DNA of 64,000 nt from Turnera subulata (taxonomy: Eukaryota > Streptophyta > Magnoliopsida > Malpighiales > Passifloraceae): positions 62,001 to 126,000 of the forward strand of contig JAKUCV010007504.1 in assembly GCA_028386065.3 (NCBI GenBank), given 5' to 3'. The translations under genes were made by a program, and so were the position numbers. Below are positions 11,633 through 21,916 of the stretch, piece after piece; within the stretch, counting starts at the first letter, position 1; each line of letters begins with the position of its first letter. Below the pieces are notes generated by a model that saw only the letters and a program-made list of their open reading frames with translations, was not told where the DNA came from and did not search any database.

Positions 11633-12365
11633 TTCTTATTTTTCCCTACCCTAAGTTTTGATTTTTTTCACCTGTATTCAAATTTGTCGATAAGTCTCGC
11701 TGCTGGGAAGGTAACCTCATGTCCCCGTGTACATTAAAGGCTCAGGCTCTGCTGATATTCAGATACTAGTAGCAATATGAACACCATTTATTCCCTTCCT
11801 ATTCATACACATTTACAATGGAGTAAGTAGTTAGTAGTTTGATTTTTCTGGTGAGTTCGTTGCAGTGCAGAGCTCTGTCATGTAATGACTGTTTCTTACA
11901 TTAATAATCGTAGATGATGTTCCATATTTGTTCAAACAAACACGAGGGTATATGTCAACTACGTCAATAACTAATCAATGGGCTGTAACACCAGTGGTAC
12001 TTCAAGTTCAAAGTACAGGAACAAGAGGACAAATGACAGAACAATATCATGGAAGCTTCTCTGCAACTAGAAAGAGACAAACAAGAGCACAAGGCTACAT
12101 ATAAGATAAGATGCGAATTCCAGTTATCATCGACCAAGATGGACCCATCACCAAACCACACGTACCTAGAGAAAAAAAAAAAAAAAGAGAGTAACAATTT
12201 CGCAGGTTTCTTCTGCTTTTTGGCAACTCATGAAGAAAAAGATTTATTCTTTTCATCGTCTCCACATATATATCAGCAATTCTCTGTTCATAATAAAGGA
12301 AAGAGTACTAATTAGTTAGAAGCAGATACGTAGAGGGAGAATAGAAGAATTCCACGACGACCAAC
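11633..12365. other. Short spacer between PES copies A and B
   Basis: Only about 730 bp separate the conserved end of copy A from the start of copy B, so it must hold the A terminator region and the B promoter. An A-run at about 12171-12185 and an ATATATAT stretch near 12266, roughly 100 bp before the B start, are the only landmarks. The latter is a possible TATA element. No other gene is visible. Confidence 0.5.
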
Positions 12366-15300
12366 ATGGCTGCCACCGGTGGGTGTTTTTACAACGTTGT
12401 CCGCTGTTTCCAAACGACGTCGCCTCCTACTCCGTCGTTTGCTACTAAAAAAGTTAACGTGGACCGCATCCCAAACCGGACGACGACGCCGCCGAGTTTT
12501 GTAGTTTCCACAGAGCAGCGCCTGCCGGTGTCGTCTACGGTGGAGAAAACTGCGAATTTTGCCGCGAAGGGTGGTTTGGAATCGGAGAAGAAACGTGAAA
12601 CGAGAGAGACAAAGACGGTCGCTGTTCAGGTGGAGGAAGAGGAGGAGAAAGTTTTGAACTCTTACGCTTTGGCGCTCGAAGAAGGAGTAGGAGGAATAGA
12701 AGGAGAGTGTGGAAAAAAGGGCCTCAAGGACTATTTTGAAGAGTCCAAAGATTTGATCAGATCGGACGGTGGTCCGCCTCGGTGGTTTTCACCGTTGGAG
12801 TGTGGGTCCCGCCTGGACAACTCTCCTCTCCTCCTCTTTTTACCCGGTAATAAATCAATAATAATTGAATTTGTCATAAAACAAATAATTGAATTTTTTT
12901 AAAAAAATCTTGACTTACGTAACGTTTCTAGCAGAATTTTGACCTTTCCAAATATTTGGTGGTGGAAAATTATTTCAGTCAGTCACTACCGGGACTAACT
13001 AGCACTGGATACTTCAAACACTGCAGGGATTGATGGTGTTGGACTAGGACTTACAAAGCATCACAGATCTCTTGGAAAGTAAGTATGGTTTGTTGCTGTT
13101 CTTCATGTTCATCCAAATTGAGTACTGGAAATGTTCTTCTAATGATCGTTTTTTACATTGTTCATTATAATAGTCACGCTGCTTGTTTTAACAGTTTTCC
13201 TGTCTTTGAATCTTGAATATAGGATTTTTGACATATGGTGCTTGCATATTCCTGTCAAGGACAGAACATCATTTCTAGGTTCCTTTCCTACCTTACATCA
13301 CTCTAGACCTACTTCATGTATATCATTTGTGTGTCTCCGTTGGAGAAAACATGCAATTTGTTTTACATTTGTGTGGTTCAGGCCTAGTGGAGCTGGTTGA
13401 AAGAACAGTCAGATCAGAGAATCATAACTCGCCGAATAGGCCCATTTATCTTGTCGGAGAATCTCTTGGAGCATGCCTCGCCCTTGCTGTTGCAGCTCGT
13501 AATCCCAATGTTGATCTTCAACTTGTCTTGGCTAATCCAGGTGAAAAACCACACATTCTTATATCAACCCTTTTGGTGGTCTGTTAAGATTTCGTCCATA
13601 TTTCGGAAATTTGTAATAGATATTGGCAATGACTTTGGTTCCCTAATAATTATATTCACCTTTTGGTAAGGAAAGCTAGTGAATTGGCCATTCATCTTCA
13701 TGCATATTAAGGAAACTTCCCAGATTTAGTTCACCTCCATCTGCAGATGAATTTAATTACATCCTGTGATATTTATCTTCTTGTTATTGTTACAGGAACA
13801 TCTTTCGAGAAGTCGCAGTTGCAGTCACTTGTATCTTTGCTGCAAATCATGCCTGACCAACTACAGCTTATCATGCCATATATGTTTAGCTTAATGACAG
13901 GTTCTCCTTCAAATCCATCAGAATCAAAATTACATTTCCTGTCTCTTGTTGCTTCAGGCCTCGGCTGCATTTCTTAGGATTCGATCGTTAAAGGCTTGGT
14001 GTCTTTACATGATTAGCCCCAATACTTTTCCCACGTTAATTCTCTCAATTATGCTTCATAACTTATGTGATCCCTTTCACGATGGCAGCCGGTAGTGCAG
14101 TAAATGGAGGGCCTCTGCAACAAAACTTTCAAGGATTATCACATAAAGTCGCTGGATTTTCTTCTTACCTCAATGTAAGAACCACAATGAGTGAACACAA
14201 GGGCTAATTTGGTCGAAAATGATAGTAGGAACACGTACAAAGACATTTGAACAAAGTTTGTAATCATCTAGTTTGTTAGGACACATTATTCTTGAAAACA
14301 GCCAAACTCCGATCCACATATGTTGAAGTTGTATGGAGAGAACAGCATCACCTGCAGTTTTCGGTTTGCTGTTCACTTGTATTAAGTCTTGTGAAGTGAA
14401 ACTCATGGCTTATGTTACAGGTTCTGGCTGACATGTTACCCAGAGATACACTTCTGTGGAAGCTACAGATGCTTAAACCAGCTTCAGCTTATGCCAATTC
14501 TCGCCTTCATGCCATAAAAGCTCGAACACTAATACTTTCCAGGTCTGCATCCTTCACATGTTCAGTATTGTGGTAGAAATTACCGATACATATAAATCCA
14601 AATGATGCATTTTAAATTTTTTGTCCAATTTGTTCAAATAGTACTTAGATAGATTGTATCCTCGCTGTAACTTGAGGAACTTTTTCCTCGTAGCATTAAA
14701 TTAGAGGAAGGAACATATACATGCACATGCTTCTAGATGCCTGACATTCCACTATATTTTTCATCCGTTCAATTTTTAGTTTGATATACCCTGCATTATA
14801 GAAGCATCGTAGATGCCATACTGCCATGCATTTGCTTCTTTTAAATTTTTTTATCTTTTTATTCTTTTGGTTGTGCTTAGTAGGTCTGTGCAACATAACA
14901 GTTCTCTATTCTTTTTTTCCATATTAGTGGAAAAGACCAGTTGCTGCCGAGTGAGGAAGAAAGCCTTAGACTTTTCCGTGCTATTCCCCAATGTGATACT
15001 CGTAGGTTCAACGACAATGGACATTTCCTTTTCTTGGTGCGAGAAACCATATTTCTTTTGCTCTCTTTATATGTCGAAACCTCATGGTTTTGCAACTAAA
15101 GGAAAATGATATTATGTTTCAATGTTCACCTGTCAATTTTTCTTCTGAGCTTCGTAAAAGCCTTAGAAGTTCTTTGATTTGTGGCAGGAAGACACTGTTG
15201 ATTTGACTACAGTCATCAAGAGAGCTAGTTTTTATCGACATGGAAAATGTCATGACTACGCTTCAGATTATTTCCCACCAACCTCTTCCGAATTCAAAGA

Positions 15301-17194
15301 AATATATGAATCAAACAGGTAGACTATTCTATCATCATACAAATTGCAGTAATTCATTTCAATTTCCTAACAGTAATAGATAAACCTTACTCAGCGTAAC
15401 TTCCTTCCATTTATTTAGTATGCCTCTGCATTTGCAAGATGTCTTTGCTGAATTGCTGTTTCCTTTTCCAAAATGATTTGGTGTCTGTTACTCTGGAGAC
15501 AATTGTTACCAGCTACTTAATTAGAGTCACCAAGTCACCACCATTTATAAGAAACTGTTCTGCCGGTAATTGTAGGTTGTTTCTGCAAGCCACGAGTCCT
15601 GTCATGCTCTCAACTTTAGAAGATGGGAAGCTTGTGAAGGGCCTTGCCGGAGTTCCATTAGAGGGGCCGGTTTTGTTCGTAGGTTACCATATGCTAATGG
15701 GATTTGAACTGGTCCCCATTGTTTCTCAGTTGTTGCTGGAAAGAAATATTCTTCTGAGAGGCTTAGCACATCCAATGTTGTTCATGAGATATAAGAAAGA
15801 AGGCAGCCTGCCTCCCTTATCAGATTTCGACATGTACAGACTCATGGGCGCGGCTCCCGTCTCAGGAAACAATCTCTACAAACTTCTGGCTTCCAAAGCT
15901 CATGTGCTACTGTATCCTGGTGGTATGCGTGAAGCCTGTCACAGGAAGGTATGATTTTGTTTATGAATTATATAATGCTATGATAGTCATTTATACTGTG
16001 TAATTCTGGGAAGAAGTTTTAACCCTAGTGTTACTTTGGGACTATCCATTCAAGCTGGGTTTGTTGAGACTTTTCTTTTCCTGCTTTCCTTGCACTCTAA
16101 TATTGCACCTGTTTTTGCTCAATCTGAATCCATGTAAGCAGTAGAATGCACATAGGTCACTGAAACGATATGGGTGTCTCATAATCAAGAAAATAGTAAC
16201 TTTGAAACACTCCATGGAAATAACTTTCAGGGTGAACAGTACAAGTTATTCTGGCCAGAACACTCAGAATTTGTCAGGATGGCTGCTAGTTTTGGTGCCA
16301 AAATTGTGCCATTTGGTGCTGTTGGAGAAGACGATCTGGGTGAAGTAAGCTCCAGAACTTCTTTCATCTCTTATTGGTTTTCCTCGGTTCACTTCCATGC
16401 AGAACTGGTGCATGCACATAACATCCAATGCCAAAGTCTCAAGATTCTTTAAAGAAGTGAAAAATTGTAGTCTTACTTTGACAGACTCCGTAGATGGCTC
16501 ACCTGTGGGTCTTACATTTTGAAACAAATCCTTGACCCAGGTATTTTTTGACTATGATGATCACGTGAAGATTCCCCTTTTGAGGGACTACGGGAGGGAA
16601 GTCACAAAAGAGGCTGTGAAACTCAGGTAAACTGGATTCATGTTGCCTCTCCTTTTCTTTTCGTTTATCCTTGTAGCTGGATTCTTAATTTAGATTTTTC
16701 ATATTCCTGTGATGACAGGACTGGAGTAGACGGTGAATTGGGAAACCAGGAATTACACTTTGTGGGAGTTTATCCAAAAATTCCCGGCAGGTTTTATTAC
16801 TATTTTGGCAAACCAATTGAAACAGAAGGTATAGTCACCTGATAACATTTTTCCATTGAGGACAAGTTAACTTTCAAGATATCTGTTTCTCGACTATGCT
16901 AAAGTGATGGGATTTGGATGAGTATCACTATTTCTACATAGACAACCTCCATACTTTACTAAATTTTGCTTAACTAACTGTAATTATTAATGTTGTCCTG
17001 AAGGGAGGAAGCATGAATTGAGAGACAAGGACAAAGCTCATGAGGTGTACCTGCAAATCAAATCGGATGTGGAGCACTGCATTGATTTCTTAAGGGAGAA
17101 AAGAGAACACGATCCTTACAGAAGTATATTCGCTCGGGTAGCTTATCAGGCCTCCCATGGATTTAATTCGGAAGTTCCAACATTCGAATTTTGA
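12366..17194 (+). CDS. PES: PES-like plastid acyltransferase, copy B
   Basis: Fourteen exons give an uninterrupted 724-residue protein: 12366-12846, 13027-13078, 13223-13278, 13382-13540, 13796-13900, 14089-14174, 14421-14542, 14928-15036, 15188-15318, 15576-15948, 16231-16344, 16541-16626, 16719-16828 and 17004-17194. All junction phases equal those of copy A. The N-terminus fits a plastid transit peptide. The hydrolase triad is visible as Ser224 in GESLG, Asp357 in SGKDQ and His386 in NGHF. The acyltransferase block carries GYHMLMGFE (His472) and LYPGGMRE. The role expected from the family is acyl transfer to phytol or diacylglycerol in plastoglobules. Exon 6 is odd: the ancestral acceptor position has no AG, and the first usable CAG makes the exon 21 bp shorter, removing 7 codons without breaking the frame. 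This copy is the best candidate for a normal product among the three. Confidence 0.92.
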
Positions 17195-17733
17195 TTATTC
17201 CCATCTACCATAAAGGTACCTTCGTGTACAACAAGTGTAAATTTTAGTCCAAGAGTTTACTAAGGTAAAGAAACAAGAGATAATTAAGAACCATGTTAAT
17301 GAAGCTTTTCAGTGTTCCCATCTCCAAGTTTCTCTGCAAACAGTACGTCAGGGCAGAACAATTCTTATAGGTTTTACGTGCCAATACCAAAGGCTCCATT
17401 ACTTCATTAGACTTGGTATATAGAAATTAGCTTGTCTCTGGATTCACACATAAGAGGAAAAAAAAAAAGCTGTTAAAATAATTAACTCAACCACAAATCT
17501 GTCCCCCACCCCTCGCATGCACCATGAAATGAGCCAAGAACTTGCTCAATGTATGAACTAACTCCTGCCATCTTCCTATGCCATTTGCTTGAGGATATAA
17601 AAATGGAGCCATGAACATGGCATGTGTCCACAAGAGTAAGTTTTCACCCTCTTCTTGGTCCCAAAAATCTTCAGCAATTGAAACTTTTCTGGTTAGTGAA
17701 AAAAGGCAGCAGCAACATTTCCACTTAATATCC
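17195..17733. other. Spacer between PES copy B and the ABCB pseudogene
   Basis: About 540 bp holding the 3' region of copy B and, converging on it, the 3' side of the ABC transporter remnant. No independent gene was seen. Confidence 0.5.
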
Positions 17734-18439
17734 CTACGTTGCACTCATGTGTAGCGCAACCAATGCAGCATAAGCTCCATTGTCGATCATCATGAGCTCT
17801 TCATGCCTTCCCTGCTCGGCTATGACGCCATTCTTCACTAGTGCAATAATGTCAGCCCCTTTGATAGTGGTAAGTAAGCCGGTAAGCTACAACAACAGTT
17901 GTTCTGTTCACCATCACTTTATCCAGAGCATCCTGCACAACCCGTTCTGACTCCGCATCCAGTGCACTTGTTGCTTCATCAAGCAAGAGTATCTTTGGAT
18001 TCTTGAGTATTGCTCTTGCAATGGCTATCCTCTGCTTCTGCTCACCCGAAAACTGCACTCGTTCCCTTCTGATGCTGCCAACGGCATCATGTGCCACTTG
18101 ACTTGCTTCTTCATACATTACCTGCGTTCTTTTTTCACATTTGCATCAGCCACACCCACTTAAGTACTTACAGAGAATGCATAAGATGTATGAAGAAGCA
18201 GGGACTAACCTTCGCGTCTGCACTGGAGCCCTTCATAAACCGAGTTTGAATGTATACCCTTGGTAAATAGCAAGGGTGACACGAGAAGGATTATGCCTGC
18301 CAGCTTCCAGTTAGCCACAAATGCTATAACCATCCCTGCTGTGATTGTTGATATATTTTGGACAATTAAAGCCAAGGTGTCCCCAACAATACTCCTGACT
18401 GATGAAGCATCGATTGACAACCTTGCACCAACTGCGCCA
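17734..18439 (-). pseudogene. ABCB (P-glycoprotein-type) transporter remnant
   Basis: Two exon-like pieces, 18439-18210 and 18121-17734, encode part of the second membrane domain (GAVGARLSIDASS onward, with FVANWKLAGIILLVSPLLF) and the C-terminal half of the second ATPase domain, ending at TAG 17736-17734. Damage is extensive. An extra base near 18255 shifts the frame after [14 protein letters not shown] is fused directly to [10 protein letters not shown], so the end of the membrane domain, Walker A and the Q loop are deleted. The ABC signature reads FSGEQ instead of LSGGQ. Walker B and D loop ([12 protein letters not shown]) remain. The H-loop reads VAYRLT, with Tyr for His. A 4-bp insertion near 17877-17880 then shifts the frame, after which the usual end ([20 protein letters not shown]) can still be read. 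No upstream exons were found. Confidence 0.88.
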
Positions 18440-18619
18440 CTACAAAGTACAAAGAAATTCAGAAATGGTATCAATTTTCTCTTCTGAATTTAATGGAATA
18501 TAAAAAACACAAGTTGAGGATTTAAATCTCTGGGTGCATGTACTACAGTACTGCTAAGTTCGTTATAAGATAAAATAATAGTGAATGACAAAAATATAAA
18601 GCCTTAATTAATAGTAGGA

Positions 18620-18873
18620 AAAAAAAAACTTTGTCTAAGGAGGTGGAGGATGTTATAATCTATCACGCTCCTTATGGCCACCTCCAAGTATCTTAATTGA
18701 ATTGAAGTGTGGTATTCGGAGTTTTGCCCTGACTAATCCCGATTCTAGTAGGGTAGCGCATCTGATTATGGTAAGTGAGTGTCTCAATTGGGATTTTTCG
18801 CGAACACGAAGACTCGAACTCGAGAGCTCTCTTAAGCGGAACCAAATGGCTTACCACTTAGACCAACCCCACA
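18620..18873 (-). mobile_element. tRNA-derived SINE
   Basis: Read on the minus strand, the element starts near 18873 with a tRNA-like head. Box A (TGGTCTAAGTGGTAAG) is at 18866-18851 and box B (GAGTTCGAGTC) is at 18821-18811, an internal RNA polymerase III promoter. The body continues to a T-run complementary to the A-run at 18619-18628, which matches plant SINEs ending in T. It cannot be a working tRNA gene because the rest of the cloverleaf is missing. I did not find convincing target duplications, so the ends are approximate. Confidence 0.72.
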
Positions 18874-18998
18874 TTGAATCTTTTTGCTATCTTTTCGAGA
18901 TCGGATCCTGCCTTTTTTTTGAACGGTAAGTTTTCATACTTTTGCTAAAGTCCAACCCTCCCTTTATATATAGTCAGTATAATGACATAACTTCTAAG

Positions 18999-20539
18999 CA
19001 GGGAGGAGCCAGGATTATACTTTTGGGGGCCAACAATAAATTTATATTTATAAATATAAAATATCAAAGTTAAAAAATTAACCTATGATCAAGATCGTTA
19101 AAGAAAACTAACCTTGCCAGAATATCATTCAATTTGAAGCAAAAGGATGTACTTTCCATCGAGAAAAGATCTAATAAATAAAATTGCACAATGTCAGAAT
19201 TGCAACAAGAGTAAAAAATGGCTAGACTAATAATAATTAGTTGGAAAATTTTTAAAATAAAAACAACTTTATAATGAATAAAATACCTTAAACTATAATG
19301 GGTAAAAGTAGCCCTTGCAATTTGCTAGAATCCACTACAAATCCACATCAAGTTTTGCATCTGCATGCAGACAGTTTCAAACTTCCCAGCAACAATGAAA
19401 AATTATATTGACTATTAATAGAGAAACATGACTCTTTCATATATGGTGGGAATCAGATTGCCTTACACTAGTGGATACTATAACATCTTGCTAATCGTTC
19501 TGGCATTTTATTTGTCATGTACTCATGTTAGGCGACAAGCTAACATTGTGGCTCATGAGCTTGCATAACTTGGCCTATCTCATGGTCATTGTATTTGGGA
19601 TGAGGGGATTCCTATTCCTATCCTGAACCTTGTACGCTTGGACACTTTAAGCCTTTAACTATCCAGTAATACTACTATCGCAATTCTAAAGAAAAAAGAA
19701 AACAAGCTAACTGGCTAATCTTTTGTCTATAAAAAAGGATGGGTTATAATTAAGACACAATTGGGCTAAGCCGGCTAACTATACTCCAAAAACATTCAAC
19801 AAATTATTTGGAGAGGAAGAGGAAATATATAAACATCTCAATTACCTTACTTGGCCCAACAAAAACTATAAACAAATAATCTGCAGATATTCTTATGTTT
19901 CAATTGAGCCCTCAAGCAGACAAGCAACATGAGCTAGTCCCCCAATTTGATAAACAAAGACCTGGTCATCGGAAATCAACGATATATGCAAAAAGAGTCA
20001 GTAATGATCTTTGTGGCATTACATCAAACAACTAATGGGCAAATTCTCATTTAAACTTTAATTCAAGCTTTGAAGTTTTAACCAACAACAACCCCACAAT
20101 ATCTTAGGAAACCAACCAATCTAAATAATTCTTTTTTACAGATTATAGATAAAGATATAAATTTTGGGATAACGGATTATGGCCTATAGACTATGCAACA
20201 AAGATAAGAATTAAGAACTTACCAATTACAAGGTTAGTTAGCATTTACCAGTGACAGTGTGTCTTCCTTTTTGATAGCATGATTCCTTCCTTTCGTAGAG
20301 TGGTGTATTGTGTAAGCTTCAGAAGCATTTGGAATTAGAGTAGTTAGAGGCCACTCGTTGAAATTAGGTTAGTATTTCTTTTTCCCCACATGCCTGTACT
20401 GTATAGTACCATGTTCTTTTTCCCTTCAAATTTTTTGACATTAAATCTACTTCCCCCTTAATTTTTCAGTGAAAAGTAATTCTATGAACAGTGGAAAAAT
20501 CATTTTAGGAGGGGCCATGGCCCCCTCCCTCCGCCTCTG
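18999..20539. mobile_element. Non-autonomous hAT element with 8-bp target duplication
   Basis: The octamer CTTCTAAG flanks the element exactly at 18991-18998 and 20540-20547. The ends are imperfect inverted repeats: CAGGGAGGAGCCAGGA on the left and CAGAGGCGGAGGGAGG when the right end is read inward. Eight-base duplications and CAGRG-type ends are hallmarks of hAT transposons. The 1541-bp interior is AT-rich with no long frame, so a transposase must come from elsewhere. Confidence 0.82.
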
Positions 20540-20830
20540 CTTCTAAGAATTTTTTATGAAAAACCAAACTAATTGCATGCATTGTGTGTTTAACCTAATC
20601 TTGTGTAGTTAGGTTAGCCACACCCCCACAACACAGCACACGCTTTGCTGCGGGTTATATATATATATATATATTTTACAAAGAATTCTCAATCCACATG
20701 CATAAACATAAAACATAAAAGTAGGTAAATTATAAAGGAAACATTAAAACTAATATTCAAGTTGCATATAATGCCAGATTATTCAAAACATGGAAAGTAC
20801 ATGTTGTCCTTTAATTGTCTAATTTTTAAA

Positions 20831-21088
20831 GAGTTTTTCTATCTTGTGCCCTAGGGCATAGGTTAAGACATTAAAAAAAGAAATACAATCTCGAAATTAA
20901 TGAACATTATTTTGTTAGTGACTGAAATAACCTTTCATTGTTATGTCTTACATTAATTACATTATACAAATCACTTTTATGGAAGGATTATTTCAGTCAC
21001 TAGGAAAATGCTGCTCATTAATTTCGAGATTGTATTTCCTTTTTTAGTGTCTTAACCTATGCCCCTAGGGCACAAGATAGAAAAACCC
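20831..21088. mobile_element. MITE with about 110-bp inverted repeats and 9-bp target duplication
   Basis: The left arm from 20831 (GAGTTTTTCTATCTTGTG) and the right arm ending at 21088, read inward (GGGTTTTTCTATCTTGTG), match with few changes for about 110 bp, leaving a core of only about 40 bp. Both sides are flanked by ATTTTTAAA at 20822-20830 and 21089-21097. A nonamer duplication and long TIRs point to a Mutator-like (MULE) origin. Total length is 258 bp with no coding capacity. Confidence 0.88.
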
Positions 21089-21097
21089 ATTTTTAAA

Positions 21098-21916
21098 ATA
21101 CAATAACAGTTACATAAAGCATGTTAGGTTATCGGAATTAACAATGGCTTATTCCATCACCATATTGCAAATTAATTGAAGAAAGGTAAAGGCTCACCAA
21201 AACCATCCAGCTAAGAAAATGAAACTCTCTTACCTTCACAACTGTGCATTATTTACCATAATGTATGCTTCTTAATTAATGCAAATCATCACAGGCAAAA
21301 ATTTGGGAAGCCAAGTGAGTTAATGCTTAGTATCTTCCTGGACCAAATTCCTAGACACCAAATGGGGTTACTTAATTCTCAATCACAAAAATCAAATTTG
21401 GTGCGGCTAATTTGACATTAACACCAAAGTGCAACCTTGTCTCAATAGTATTAAAGGTTAAATAAAACATTATTTAACTTCACCCAAAATCCCTTAATGA
21501 TGCATGAAATATTCCCACTCGACATGAGAGAAAAAATAAACACAAAAGAAAGAAAATGAATAAATACAATTGCAACCGTAACCCGCGAAATCGTAACCCC
21601 CCAACGGCCCAACCCAGCCCAACCCGAGCAGCACTATGTGCATTTTCCTATTTTCCGGGCGATGCCAATCCCCCCCCAATCAAAATCTCACCTTACTACC
21701 GTAGACATATTATTATATTTGTTTACTTTCCAAAGCAACAACAAGCAGCCAATAAGACATTGACACGTGAACCACACCCAAATAGTTTCTCAACTTGGTC
21801 GTTTTACTGTCCTAACTAACGAATCCGCCATTTACCAAACCACAAACCATGCTTATTTGCCTACAACTAATTAACACTCCCCCCCAGTCTTTGGAAAACT
21901 CTCAAAACCGCTAGCC
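21098..21916. other. Upstream region of PES copy C
   Basis: About 820 bp with no gene recognised. It includes a CCCAACCC/GGCCCAAC-rich patch near 21600-21630, a short C-run at 21671-21678 and another at 21879-21885, shortly before the start codon. It presumably holds the promoter. Confidence 0.45.

Noticed and set aside
18811..18873. Functional tRNA gene
   Set aside because: Only boxes A and B are tRNA-like; the acceptor stem cannot be closed and the sequence continues into a SINE body.
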